Part shown: positions 25,810 to 34,355 of the stretch, piece after piece | How the letters are laid out: the number at the start of each line of letters is the position of its first letter | Position numbering within the stretch: position 1 is the first letter of the stretch | Assembly: GCA_028287785.1 (NCBI GenBank) | Contig: JAQBOZ010000002.1 | Span: forward strand, 1 to 64,000 | Origin: Chlorobiota bacterium | Lineage (GTDB): Bacteria > Bacteroidota > Ignavibacteria > OLB7 | DNA length: 64,000 nucleotides | Direction of reading: 5' to 3' | The notes under the pieces: model-generated | Databases searched by the model: none | What the model was told of the DNA's origin: nothing | What the model saw: the letters and a program-made list of their open reading frames with translations, nothing else | Program-made: the position numbers and the translations under genes

Positions 25810-27180
25810 ATGGCGATTCCTCCATCAATCGGTCGGGCTGTCGTATCGGATCAACGCCGGGTTATTCGATCCGCCGGGATGATGGCATGCTGCGCGGCGC
25901 TGGCGCTGATATCGGCCGGCATTTCCCTGCACGCGCAGGAGGTGCTGACGCTGGAACGCGCCATCGAGCTGGCACGGAAAAGCAACTACGCCAACCGCCG
26001 CGCCGATAACGATCTTGCCATCGCCAGAAACAACAACACCCTCGGCAACGCCGGCTACCTGCCGAAGCTGGATATCAACGCGGGATATACCGGGGGCATC
26101 AGCAATATCAACCAGCGGCTGAGCACCGGCGAGATCGTGGACAAGAGCGGCGCAAGCAACGGCTCCGCGACGGCCGGCCTGGGGGTGACATGGACGGCGT
26201 TCGACGGGTTCAGGATGGGGGCGCTGCGCGATCGGCTTACCGGGCAGGTGGCGCTGGTGGAGGCAAACCAGCGCGGGACCGATGAGACCACGACATCGCA
26301 GGTGATCAAGGCATATTATGATATCGTGCAGCAGCAGAAGGTGCTGGGGGTGCTCCAGCGCGGGGTGGCGCTGTCGGAGGAGAGGGTGAAGAACGTCGAG
26401 CTGAAATATCAGGTGGGGGAGAACTCGAAGCGCGAGCTGCTTCAGGCCAAGGTGGATCTGAACGCCGATCGCTCCGCGATGCTGAAGCAGGAGGCAACGC
26501 TCGCCAACTCCAGGACCACGCTCAACCAGGTGCTGGCGCGGAACGAGGATCAGAATTTCTCCGTGACCGACACGATACCGCTGACTGAGAATTTCGATTA
26601 CGCATCGCTCCGCCTGGAGGCGATCGCCGCCAACAGCAGGATTCAGGCGGCACGTGTTGGGAGGGATCTGGCGCAGACCGATCTCCGCATCGCCAATGCG
26701 GCGCGCTATCCGAAGGTGGGGCTGCTGCTGGGATACAATCTTCTTCAGGCGAACACGCAGACCGGATCGGTCGCCAGCAACACCAACTTCGGGCTGACCT
26801 ACGGGCTGACGGCATCGATGAACCTGTATGACGGGTTGAACACGGAACGGGAGGCCGAGAACGCGCGCATCGCGATTGCCAGCTCCGATATCACCTACGA
26901 TGAGGCTGTAAAGTCGCTGGATGCCGATCTGGCGCGGGCGTACAAGAACTACACGAACCGGCTCCAGGTGGTGGCGCTGGAACGCGATAATCTGGGGATC
27001 GCGCGGGAAAATCTCGATCTGGCGATGGAACGCTACAAGGTCGGCGTATTGATACCGCTGGAACTGCGGGAGGCACAGGCCGCCTACATAAGCGCTGAAA
27101 GCAGGCTGGTCTCAGCGCAATACGATGCAAAACAGGCGGAGACCGATCTTCTGCGTCTGAGCGGACGGCTGGCGAAATAA
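25810..27180 (+). CDS. TolC-family outer membrane efflux channel
   Basis: 456 aa. Two outer-membrane-efflux repeats give the long periplasmic helices and the barrel; typical elements are VLTLERAIELARKSNYANRR after the signal peptide and the second-repeat segment ELREAQAAYISAESRLVSAQ. The true start may be the ATG at 25879, which directly begins the signal peptide MMACCAALALISAGISLHAQ; the ATG at 25810 would add 23 residues. It is the last gene of the efflux operon, 126 bp after the pump gene, with repeats in the gap. P29 copy 4 follows its stop. Confidence 0.93.
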   Translation: MAIPPSIGRAVVSDQRRVIRSAGMMACCAALALISAGISLHAQEVLTLERAIELARKSNYANRRADNDLAIARNNNTLGNAGYLPKLDINAGYTGGISNINQRLSTGEIVDKSGASNGSATAGLGVTWTAFDGFRMGALRDRLTGQVALVEANQRGTDETTTSQVIKAYYDIVQQQKVLGVLQRGVALSEERVKNVELKYQVGENSKRELLQAKVDLNADRSAMLKQEATLANSRTTLNQVLARNEDQNFSVTDTIPLTENFDYASLRLEAIAANSRIQAARVGRDLAQTDLRIANAARYPKVGLLLGYNLLQANTQTGSVASNTNFGLTYGLTASMNLYDGLNTEREAENARIAIASSDITYDEAVKSLDADLARAYKNYTNRLQVVALERDNLGIARENLDLAMERYKVGVLIPLELREAQAAYISAESRLVSAQYDAKQAETDLLRLSGRLAK

Positions 27181-27206
27181 TGCAGTTGCGACAGTTGTCG
27201 GAAACA

Positions 27207-27235
27207 GTCGGGGCAGGTTTCAAACCTGCCCCGAC
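27207..27235. terminator. P29 palindrome copy 4, likely bidirectional terminator
   Basis: Perfect palindrome with 14-base arms GTCGGGGCAGGTTT and AAACCTGCCCCGAC around one C. It lies 26 bp after the channel gene stop and 31 bp after the stop of the convergent YceI gene, an ideal site for a shared terminator. Confidence 0.7.
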
Positions 27236-27266
27236 GCACAACGCGACGACAACGCGCCGCAATCAT

Positions 27267-27887
27267 CTATTTCTTCGTCGTGATATCGAACACTATCCGC
27301 ACGTCGTCGCTGATCAGATCATCCGGCTTGCCGGGATAGACGATCTTCCAATCCTTCCGGTTGATCTTGAAATCCGCCTTCGCGGTTACAACGCCATTGC
27401 TCACCTGAATATTCGCCGGGAACGTGACGCCGTGGGTGATGCCGCGCATCGTGAGGTTTCCCGTCACCATATGGGTGACGCCCGGAGAATCGGCCTTCAC
27501 GAACTGGCTGGCCTGAAAGGTCGCGGTTGGGAATTCCTTGACCGAGAAGAAATCCGGGCTCTTCAGATGGTTCACCAGGTTGCTGTCGTCGGTATAGAGC
27601 GAGGCGGCATCCACGGTGATGTTGACCGCCGTCACCTTGTCGCCATCCAGCGTAACCGTGCCGTCGAACTTGTGAAATCCCCCATCATGCCTTCTCGTGA
27701 TCTTGGCGCCGATCCAGCTTACCTTGCTCCTGGCGGTATCGATCTGAAGCACGGTCCCGCCGGTATTCTTCTGAACGTCCACGGCGGCCGAATCCGTTGT
27801 TGCGCGTGGAGCATCGCCCACCTTTCCACAGCCGATCGCGGCCATCATCAGCAGCGCGGCAAGCGTTCCAACCTTCATGTTTCTCAT
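27267..27887 (-). CDS. YceI-family lipoprotein
   Basis: 206 aa. The N-terminus MRNMKVGTLAALLMMAAIGC ends in a lipobox with the cysteine at about residue 20, so it is probably lipid-anchored. Residues about 45-205 are a YceI lipocalin-like barrel, which in known members binds polyisoprenoid (amphiphilic) ligands: DTARSKVSWIGAKI, KFDGTVTLDGDKVTAVNITV and LTMRGITHGVTFPANI are characteristic. It converges on the efflux operon and is divergent from the AEC transporter gene. Confidence 0.92.
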   Translation of the reverse strand: MRNMKVGTLAALLMMAAIGCGKVGDAPRATTDSAAVDVQKNTGGTVLQIDTARSKVSWIGAKITRRHDGGFHKFDGTVTLDGDKVTAVNITVDAASLYTDDSNLVNHLKSPDFFSVKEFPTATFQASQFVKADSPGVTHMVTGNLTMRGITHGVTFPANIQVSNGVVTAKADFKINRKDWKIVYPGKPDDLISDDVRIVFDITTKK

Positions 27888-28112
27888 GCGTTCTCCCTTT
27901 GTTGAGTGATATGTCCTGAATCTCCTGATGATCTCTCCACGCTACCCGGACGCTGATGTCCGCGGGAGAAGTTTCGTGTGGCAACAATAATCGCGAAAAT
28001 CCCTCCCAAATGCCAGAGGGTATGGGAGAGGAGGGGCTATCTTGCGTTGTTCCAGGGGAAATCCCTCCGGCTCCAGCACGTTTTCCGAACAGCCCGTCCC
28101 GGCACGATCCCG

Positions 28113-29012
28113 ATGGATTCACTCCTTCTGCTCTGCGTCTGTTTTTTCCTCGGCATCATCCTGGGCCGCACCGGGCGGTTTCCCGCGGAGGCGCCCGCGA
28201 CGCTCAACGCATTTATCATCAATATATCACTGCCGGCCCTGGCGCTTGTTCATATCCACGAACTGCGGCTCAACACGGGTCTTATCCTTCCGGCGATCGC
28301 CCCGTGGATATTATTTCTCGGCGGCGCGCTGATCATCCCGCCGATCGGAAGGAGGATGCGACTGCCGGAACGAACGATCGGCTGCCTCGTCTTGATGGCG
28401 GGGCTTGGGAATACTTCGTTCGTGGGAATACCGATGATTCAGGCGTTCTACGGTCGCGATGCGATCGGCACCGGGATGCTCGTGGATCAGCTCGGGAGCT
28501 TTCTGGCGCTGGCGACCGTGGGGCTGATAACGGCCGCCCGCTACTCCGGCGGGACCGGCGGCCGAAGGGCGACGATGGCGCGGGTGTTCCGTTTCGTCCC
28601 GTTCTGGGGGATGGTCGCCGGGTTCATGCTGATGCCGGTGACATTCCCGGAGCCTCTCGTCCTCTTTCTGCAAAAGCTTGGAGACACGCTGACCCCCCTG
28701 GCGCTCGTCTCCGTAGGGCTTCAGTTGCGGCCGGGGGGAATCTCCGGAAGGGGGCGACCGCTGGCGATGGGCCTTCTCTGGAAAATGCTCGTCGGCCCGC
28801 TGCTGATTCTCCTGATCGTTGCGCTGATGCCGGGGGCGTGGGAGATCACCCGGAGCGTATCGGTCTTCGAGATCGCGATGCCCCCCATGATCACCGCCGG
28901 GATCATCGCCATCGAGCATGATCTGGACCCGCAGCTCGCGATGCTGATGCTCGGCGTGGGGATTCCCCTCTCGTTTATCACGCTGCCGCTCTGGTGGTAT
29001 CTGATGCGATGA
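28113..29012 (+). CDS. AEC-family transporter
   Basis: 299 aa with about ten membrane helices in two inverted halves, as in the auxin efflux carrier family (PF03547), which moves organic anions such as malate or malonate. It begins MDSLLLLCVCFFLGIILGRT and includes the family-typical FIINISLPALALVHI and PPMITAGIIAIEHDLDPQLA segments. I chose the ATG at 28113, which starts directly at the first helix; an ATG at 27978 would add a charged, unrelated leader. The substrate is unknown. Confidence 0.88.
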   Translation: MDSLLLLCVCFFLGIILGRTGRFPAEAPATLNAFIINISLPALALVHIHELRLNTGLILPAIAPWILFLGGALIIPPIGRRMRLPERTIGCLVLMAGLGNTSFVGIPMIQAFYGRDAIGTGMLVDQLGSFLALATVGLITAARYSGGTGGRRATMARVFRFVPFWGMVAGFMLMPVTFPEPLVLFLQKLGDTLTPLALVSVGLQLRPGGISGRGRPLAMGLLWKMLVGPLLILLIVALMPGAWEITRSVSVFEIAMPPMITAGIIAIEHDLDPQLAMLMLGVGIPLSFITLPLWWYLMR

Positions 29013-29079
29013 ATTCTCCCGGCACCGCATCCTTCAACGCGCGTTGCGCGTAGCCGGTCCGGGTGGAGGCTTCCGGCTC

Positions 29080-29113
29080 CGGGGCCGCAGATGACGTCCT
29101 TCAACAGTCTGTT
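29080..29113 (-). repeat. Short dispersed motif (GTTGAANNACGTCATC), inverted copy
   Basis: On the minus strand this reads AACAGACTGTTGAAGGACGT followed by CATCTGCGGC. It matches 4964 onward, 25684 onward and, more weakly, 52741 onward. All four sites are intergenic and three directly follow a stop codon or repeat. Confidence 0.5.
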
Positions 29114-29130
29114 AAGTAGATTGCATCACG

Positions 29131-29171
29131 AACCATCGGGATACTCCGGGACGATCGCGGTTCCGATGGTT
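29131..29171. promoter_or_regulatory. Hairpin in the leader of the PorE-like gene
   Basis: Inverted repeat AACCATCGG (29132-29140) and CCGATGGTT (29163-29171), perfect over 9 bases with a 22-base loop, about 55 bp before the gene start. It may be an operator or mRNA structure; no partner is known. Confidence 0.35.
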
Positions 29172-29224
29172 TCGCGCATGAACCCCAAGCAACCATGGCA
29201 TTGTCTCTTTCGCAACAACATTCG

Positions 29225-31786
29225 ATGATAACAGGCACCCTCAGGGGACTACGGGCCGCAATAGCGGGAGCCCTCTGCGGGGCGATCCTTTTCAGCGGCT
29301 GTACATCCCTCTCTCCGGCCCTCTCCACCCCTCCGAGGAACACAAGCAACGGCATCGTGGAGATAGACCGGCCGGAGTTTCAGAAGAAGATCAACACCAC
29401 CGGCTGGCTGGTGATACTGGGAACAACGGCCGCCGGTGGAGCGGCCGGATATGCCTGGAACGGGCTGTCGGTCACCGGCGATAACGGCGCCCCCAGGAAA
29501 CTCCCCGGCGTGAGCGGCGCCATCGCCGGCGTGGCGTCCGGGCTGATCGCCTATCTGCTGATGCACGACTCCAAGGTGTATCCGGTGCCGGACGATGGAG
29601 CGCGGCAGTGGCTGGCGGAGTACAACAACAGGCTCGTCTACGTCTCCCATGTCAGCTCCAGCGCGGGCGTGCAGCGGCTGACCGCCGTTCCGGCGTCGAT
29701 CGAGCCCACTTTCACCCCGAAGAACTCCTCCGATATCCAGCTCTTCGCCCAGGCGTTTCCCAACAGCCGCTATACCGACAGCGTTATCTACCGCGCAATC
29801 CCGAAGCTCGCGTGGACGGAGCTTCCATCGCTTGCCAGCACCTTCCCGAAAAGCTCCGCCGTGGCGGATGTGAAGCGCGCCTATGTGATGCAGAGCCTCA
29901 GCGTGGCGGAGGCGGCGGAGGCGGCATCCCGTTATCCGGAGCTTCGCGCCGAGGCCGAGGAGCAGGCGATTCTGCTGGTGAAGAACCTGGACGATATCAA
30001 GACGTTCAGCCAGGCGTTCCCCGAAAGCCGGCATGTGGACAGCCTGCTGCGCGTGGGAGCATCGCGGATGAAGCGGAATGAGGTGGCCGATATGATCGCA
30101 TCATTCCCCAACTCGACGGCGCTTCCGGAATTGAAGAGGCAATATCTGGCGCAGAGCGCCACCACGGAGGAAGTGGTGGAAGCGGGCTCGCGTTTCCCCG
30201 AGTTGAAGGATGATGCCGAGCCGAAAGCCGCATCGCTCGCCACAAACTCCCGGAGCTTTCGCGCCTATCTCTCCGCCTACCCGAAGGGAGGCTCCGCCGC
30301 CGCGATCCGCCAGAAGCTGGAACAGCAGATGCTGAAGCCGGAGAACCTGGGACGGAACATCAACAGCCAGCTCAGCGAGGTTGCCCCGATCATCTCGCCG
30401 GACGGCAAGACGCTCTACTACACGCGCGATCACGGCCAGAATGTCTTCGGCCAGAGCTATCAGGATATCTGGTACTCCACCATCGACTCGGTGGGGGACT
30501 GGCTCCCCGCCAGGCGGATGGATGCCCCGCTCAACAACGATGATTACAGCTCGTTCGTCTGCTCCGCCACGCCCGACGGCAATACGCTCCTGCTCGGCGG
30601 GGCATTTGTCGTCAACCGGACGGTGCAGGGGGGCGTGTTCCTGACGCATCGGACGGACAAGGGATGGAGCTACCCGGAGAAGGTGCAGATCAAGGATTTC
30701 TATACGAACGGTCGCTACCTGAACTACTTTATGGCGAACGACGGCAAGACCATCCTGATGTCGCTGGAGCGGAAGGAAGGGCTGGGGGAGAACGATCTCT
30801 ACGTCAGCTTCCTTCAGAACGATGGAACGTGGTCCGCGCCGCTGAGCCTGGGGAAGACCATCAACACCACCGGCATGGAGGCATCGCCGTTTCTGGCGGC
30901 GGATGGGGCCACGCTCTACTTTTCGAGCAACGGTCACGGAGGCTATGGTGGAAACGATATCTTCGTCACGCGAAGGCTGGATAACACGTGGCAGAAATGG
31001 TCGAAGCCGGAGAACCTGGGGGCGATCATCAACTCACCCGAATGGGACGCATACTACACCATCCCCGCCTCCGGCGATTACGCCTATTTCGTATCGCACA
31101 AAAGCTCGCTGGGGCTGGGGGATATCATGAGGATCGGCCTGCCGGAATCGGCGCGACCGAAGCCCGTGGTGCTGGTCTCCGGCCATGTGCTGGACGCGAA
31201 GACCGGCCGGCCGGTGGCGGCGCAGATCTTCTACGAGATCCTGCCTGAAGGGAAGGAAATCGGCATCGCCCGCTCAGGGCCGACCACCGGCGACTACAAG
31301 ATCACCCTGCCGGCCGGAAGCCGCTATGCCTTCCGCGCGGAAGCCCCCGGCTATATCCCGGTGAACGATAATATCGATGTCACCAACCTGAAGGAATACA
31401 AGGAGCTGACGCGCGATCTGAAGCTGGTGCCGATCGAGGTGGGACAGACCGTCCGACTCAACAACATCTTCTTCGATTTCGCGAAGACGGCCCTGCGCGA
31501 TGAGTCGTTCCCGGAGCTGAACCGGATGGTGACCACGCTCCAGGCAAATCCGGCGATGGTGATAGAGATCGCGGGGCATACCGACAACGTCGGCTCGGAT
31601 GAGAGCAATGTGGCCCTCTCGCAGAACAGAGCCGCCGCGGTGGAAAGCTATCTGGAGTCGAAGGGAATCGCCCGAAGCAGGATGAGCGTTCACGGCTACG
31701 GCAAGACAAAGCCGCTCGCCACCAACGATACCGAGGATGGCCGCCAGCAGAACCGCCGCGTGGAGTTCACGATCATCAAACGGTAG
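29225..31786 (+). CDS. PorE-like lipoprotein: repeats, PD40 propeller, regulatory beta-domain and OmpA domain
   Basis: 853 aa. A lipobox (GALCGAILFSGC) marks a lipoprotein. Residues about 125-370 hold degenerate ~45-residue helical repeats (AQAFPNSRYTDS, SQAFPESRHVDS, IASFPNSTALPE). About 390-640 is a beta-propeller of PD40 type (ISPDGKTLYYTRDHG, LAADGATLYFSSNGHGGYGG). About 650-740 is a carboxypeptidase-regulatory-like domain (GHVLDAKTGRPVAAQIFY). The C-terminal 110 residues are an OmpA peptidoglycan-binding domain (EIAGHTDNVGSDESN). This order matches PorE of the type IX secretion system, which links the secretion machine to peptidoglycan. Three T9SS cargo proteins in the window fit. The start at ATG 29225 begins the signal peptide; 29195 is an alternative. 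Assignment to PorE is an inference. Confidence 0.82.
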   Translation: MITGTLRGLRAAIAGALCGAILFSGCTSLSPALSTPPRNTSNGIVEIDRPEFQKKINTTGWLVILGTTAAGGAAGYAWNGLSVTGDNGAPRKLPGVSGAIAGVASGLIAYLLMHDSKVYPVPDDGARQWLAEYNNRLVYVSHVSSSAGVQRLTAVPASIEPTFTPKNSSDIQLFAQAFPNSRYTDSVIYRAIPKLAWTELPSLASTFPKSSAVADVKRAYVMQSLSVAEAAEAASRYPELRAEAEEQAILLVKNLDDIKTFSQAFPESRHVDSLLRVGASRMKRNEVADMIASFPNSTALPELKRQYLAQSATTEEVVEAGSRFPELKDDAEPKAASLATNSRSFRAYLSAYPKGGSAAAIRQKLEQQMLKPENLGRNINSQLSEVAPIISPDGKTLYYTRDHGQNVFGQSYQDIWYSTIDSVGDWLPARRMDAPLNNDDYSSFVCSATPDGNTLLLGGAFVVNRTVQGGVFLTHRTDKGWSYPEKVQIKDFYTNGRYLNYFMANDGKTILMSLERKEGLGENDLYVSFLQNDGTWSAPLSLGKTINTTGMEASPFLAADGATLYFSSNGHGGYGGNDIFVTRRLDNTWQKWSKPENLGAIINSPEWDAYYTIPASGDYAYFVSHKSSLGLGDIMRIGLPESARPKPVVLVSGHVLDAKTGRPVAAQIFYEILPEGKEIGIARSGPTTGDYKITLPAGSRYAFRAEAPGYIPVNDNIDVTNLKEYKELTRDLKLVPIEVGQTVRLNNIFFDFAKTALRDESFPELNRMVTTLQANPAMVIEIAGHTDNVGSDESNVALSQNRAAAVESYLESKGIARSRMSVHGYGKTKPLATNDTEDGRQQNRRVEFTIIKR

Positions 31787-31814
31787 ATCCGCGCTCCACG
31801 ATGCCTGATATGCA

Positions 31815-31848
31815 AGTGCCGGCCCCTGCTGATGCGGGAGCCGGCACT
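31815..31848. terminator. Bidirectional terminator hairpin
   Basis: Perfect 9-base arms AGTGCCGGC and GCCGGCACT, with extra pairing CCC/GGG inside the loop, between the convergent PorE-like gene (stop 31786) and the small lipoprotein gene (stop 31868). Confidence 0.65.
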
Positions 31849-31867
31849 GCTGCGTTGTGGACAGCTT

Positions 31868-32380
31868 CTACTTCACCTTGTAGCCGAAGCTGTCGATCAA
31901 TGTTCCCTTGTCATCGTAGATCCTCGCGGTGTCCGGCGTGCTGTTGTTCCAGATCCATGTGCCGGGGGAGAGATTCAGCGACAGAGCCAGCATCGAGGGG
32001 GTCGGCGCCTTGTGCGTGTAGATCGTCAGGGTCTTGTAGAGACTATCGTGGAGAGAGTATACCTGGCCGATATCATCCGCATCCAGCTTCCATCCCTCTA
32101 TCGAGACATTCCTGTCCGATTGCAGAAGCAACCACTCATCCATCACACCAAAACGAGTGCTGTCGAACGCCTGGTCGTAGTGGATCGTTGTGATCTGCAC
32201 GCCGCCACGGCTCACATTATAGCCCTTGCCCACCGCGTGCTGCTTCGCCAGCGAGTCGCTCAGCCCCGTGGTATCCGTCAGATGCGTCGTGTCCTGCGTG
32301 CCCGGCGATGCCGGATCGGTCTTCGAACAGCCAACCATGATTGCCATGAGAAGAAGAAGGGGAGCGATAAGAGATTTCAT
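31868..32380 (-). CDS. Small lipoprotein of unknown function
   Basis: 170 aa. MKSLIAPLLLLMAIMVGC is a lipoprotein signal peptide with lipobox cysteine at about residue 18, followed by a Thr/Asp/Ser-rich linker. The rest is predicted beta-rich (GWKLDADDIGQVYSLHDSLY, TPSMLALSLNLSPGTWIWNN). The C-terminal fragment DTARIYDDKGTLIDSFGYKV resembles the ends of lamin-tail-like beta domains (NDTVRLYDANGNLVD pattern), so a lamin-tail-like fold is possible. It shares a terminator with the PorE-like gene. Confidence 0.65.
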   Translation of the reverse strand: MKSLIAPLLLLMAIMVGCSKTDPASPGTQDTTHLTDTTGLSDSLAKQHAVGKGYNVSRGGVQITTIHYDQAFDSTRFGVMDEWLLLQSDRNVSIEGWKLDADDIGQVYSLHDSLYKTLTIYTHKAPTPSMLALSLNLSPGTWIWNNSTPDTARIYDDKGTLIDSFGYKVK

Positions 32381-32603
32381 GCCGATGGTTTTGAATGCTT
32401 GATGGAAATGGAAGAGAGAGCATCAGAGGATTATGGCGGGGGCCGCACAAACATAGCATCCGGGAGGGAAAGAATCCCCTCGCCGCCAGCCGGAAATTCG
32501 TGATGATGATATTGCCGTGGCGGAATGCCGGGGTAACTTGGGGAAGTGTATAACGTCGACCGCGGGTGACGAAATAAATCAGCTCGCTCCGATTATCAAC
32601 AGC

Positions 32604-33044
32604 ATGACCATGAAACTCCTACAGATGTTTGCGGCAATCGCGCTCCTCGCCATCCCGGCCTCCGTCGCCAGCGCGGGCGTTTATGCGCCGTTCCCTCCGG
32701 CAACCGCTACCGCGCCGGCAAAGCCCAACCCGCACAACGCGGAGCTGAAGGCGTTGATCGACTCCGGCATCAGGATGCTCACCGCGGGGGAATACGTCCC
32801 GTTTCTGAAGCGCTTCGTGGACCCCGCAAAGGCTCATGAGGGGAAGGATGTGGCGGAGATGGCGGAATCGTTCAAGGAGGAGAAGGCCGCGGTTCTCCTC
32901 AATGTCCTGACGGAGATACGGAACAAGAAGCCGAAGTACAGCAGGAAAGGGACCAGGGCCACCTACAAGCTGAAGGAGAATGTGAAAGTGCATGGGGAGA
33001 TCAGCTTCGATCTGGTCGATGGGCTCTGGTATATCGTCAACTGA
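32604..33044 (+). CDS. Small secreted protein of unknown function
   Basis: 146 aa. A signal peptide (MTMKLLQMFAAIALLAIPAS to about residue 24) is followed by a Pro/Ala-rich linker and a compact alpha+beta domain: ALIDSGIRMLTAGEYVPFLK, a charged helix, then strands ATYKLKENVKVHGEISFDLV and the end GLWYIVN. This layout resembles small NTF2-like/DUF4878 folds, but I cannot name the family. I chose the ATG at 32604 because it begins the signal peptide. A strong hairpin follows the stop. Confidence 0.65.
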   Translation: MTMKLLQMFAAIALLAIPASVASAGVYAPFPPATATAPAKPNPHNAELKALIDSGIRMLTAGEYVPFLKRFVDPAKAHEGKDVAEMAESFKEEKAAVLLNVLTEIRNKKPKYSRKGTRATYKLKENVKVHGEISFDLVDGLWYIVN

Positions 33045-33051
33045 CCGGATT

Positions 33052-33074
33052 GGCGCGGGACCGATGCCCGCGCC
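33052..33074. terminator. Bidirectional terminator hairpin
   Basis: Arms GGCGCGGG and CCCGCGCC (8 bp, perfect) around a 7-base loop, 8 bp after the stop at 33044 and 14 bp after the stop of the leftward gene fragment at 33088. Confidence 0.6.
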
Positions 33075-33087
33075 GTGATCGGTGCCT

Positions 33088-33205
33088 CTACTCGTCCGCC
33101 CGCGCCGACCGGAGGGTGAACGTCCCGTTATCGATATTGAGCGTGTCGCCGCGCGCGTTGATCAGCCCTCCCACCATCGTCCCGGTCAGCTCATCGCCGC
33201 CCGGC
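33088..33205 (-). pseudogene. 3' fragment of a leftward lipoprotein-type gene
   Basis: Reading leftward, the frame encodes GGDELTGTMVGGLINARGDT and then LNIDNGTFTLRSARADE and TAG. This is the closing beta-strand pattern of small Bacteroidetes lipoproteins of the DUF6252 kind, in which a target is 'TGT...GDTxxITNGTF'. Upstream codons (Pro/Ala/Thr-rich, up to 33285) lie inside the sigma-factor gene on the opposite strand, so the 5' part of this gene is missing. The break is near 33205-33210. A terminator hairpin follows the stop. The family assignment is tentative; the truncation is the main point. Confidence 0.5.
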
Positions 33206-33207
33206 AG

Positions 33208-33622
33208 CGTTGTTGGTGGGGGAGCGGGATCAGGCGGAGGATCTGACGCAGGAGTTGTGGGAACGGGTGCTGCGGCTCCGCGCACACCGTCAGAAGATCC
33301 TCACCCTGTCGGCTTCTTCCTGAAGATCGCCCGCAATCTCTCCATCAATCATCTGAAATCCCGTCGCCATCACACCCCGCTGGCACTGCTGCCGGAGTCC
33401 GCCCATCCGGTGGCACAGGGGGAAAGGGCATCGGAGCTGGAGGAGCGGATTCTCACCTCGCTGGAACATCTCTCGTTCGAACATCGGGAGGTGCTGATCC
33501 TGAACATCTACTGCGGCTACAGGATGGAGGAGATCGCGGTGATGCTGGGAAAGTCGCCGGAGGCCATATGGAAACGGGCTTCCCGCGCGCGAACGGAGTT
33601 GCGGCGGATGGTGACACGATAA
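33208..33622 (+). pseudogene. ECF sigma factor, 5'-truncated and frameshifted
   Basis: In one frame from 33210 the codons give LLVGERDQAEDLTQELWERV then LRLRAHRQKILTLS, the signature of sigma region 2. A stop follows at 33321. The downstream frame, one base off, gives GFFLKIARNLSINHLKSRR (end of region 2) from 33311, then region 4 with LEHLSFEHREVLILNIYCGY and MLGKSPEAIWKRASRARTEL, ending at 33622. The switch needs one base restored near 33308-33312. The N-terminal ~40 residues usually present before this point are missing; sequence upstream of 33208 belongs to another gene on the opposite strand. So the gene is both truncated and frameshifted. The anti-sigma remnant follows 3 bp later. Confidence 0.7.
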
Positions 33623-33625
33623 CCG

Positions 33626-34349
33626 ATGAACGTATTCCGAAAGGTTCGGGAGGCCACGAAACCGATGGATCGTGATATGATGGTGGAGCGATATCTGAGC
33701 CGCAGGATGAGCGGCGCGGAGGAGGTCGAGTTCCGGCGACGGCTTGGCACCGACCCGGAGCTGCGGGCGATTCTGGAGACCGAGCAGACGATTCAGCGCA
33801 CGCTCTACAGGGACCGCGACGCCCTTCCGGCGGTATCGGCGGAGTCGCGATACAACGTCCTGACGATGCTCGGCAGGCTGGCCCCGGCTGAGAGCAGCGT
33901 GGCCTCCGGCGCCGCCGGATGAGTTGCGAAGGGAATTATCATCGCGGTGGCGGGGATTGGAATCGCAATGGGAGGGATCTGCATTTCGCGTGGCGGGCTT
34001 CAGGCTCCTGTCGATCATCCCGCGGAGCGCCCGGCGGCAACGCATCAGGCTCCCGCGCCGGATCATATCGCCGCAACCCGTCCCGGCATCTCCGACGATA
34101 TCCGACGTTGAACCGCAGCCGACCGCGGAACCGACCGGAACAACCGCGGTTGCGAGAAGACCGGCAGCACCACCCCTCACAACATCCCCAGTCATCCTGA
34201 AGCCGGAGGGGGTCGGACACGATCCCGCTCCAGCCGAAACTCCCGTTCAAAAGCCGGCGCAACCCCGTGCCGACTCCGCCGCGCCTCGCGATACATCGAT
34301 GCCTGTCAAGGTGACGATCGACATGAACAAGCTCCGGCAGCATCCCTGA
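33626..34349 (+). pseudogene. Anti-sigma factor, interrupted by a stop codon and a frameshift
   Basis: MNVFRKVREATKPMDRDMMV begins an anti-sigma-like cytoplasmic helix domain with VERYLSRRMSGAEEVEFRRR, a zf-HC2-type layout without cysteines. TGA at 33920-33922 stops it after 98 residues, but the same frame continues at once with VAKGIIIAVAGIGIAMGG, the expected membrane helix, up to a stop near 34108. The periplasmic Pro/Thr-rich tail then continues in another frame (SPTISDVEPQPTAEPTGTTA) to KVTIDMNKLRQHP and a stop at 34349. An intact version would be a single-pass protein of about 240 residues. The sigma gene just upstream is also damaged, so the pair is probably decayed. Read-through of the TGA is a less likely alternative. 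Confidence 0.65.
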
Positions 34350-34355
34350 GCAGCA

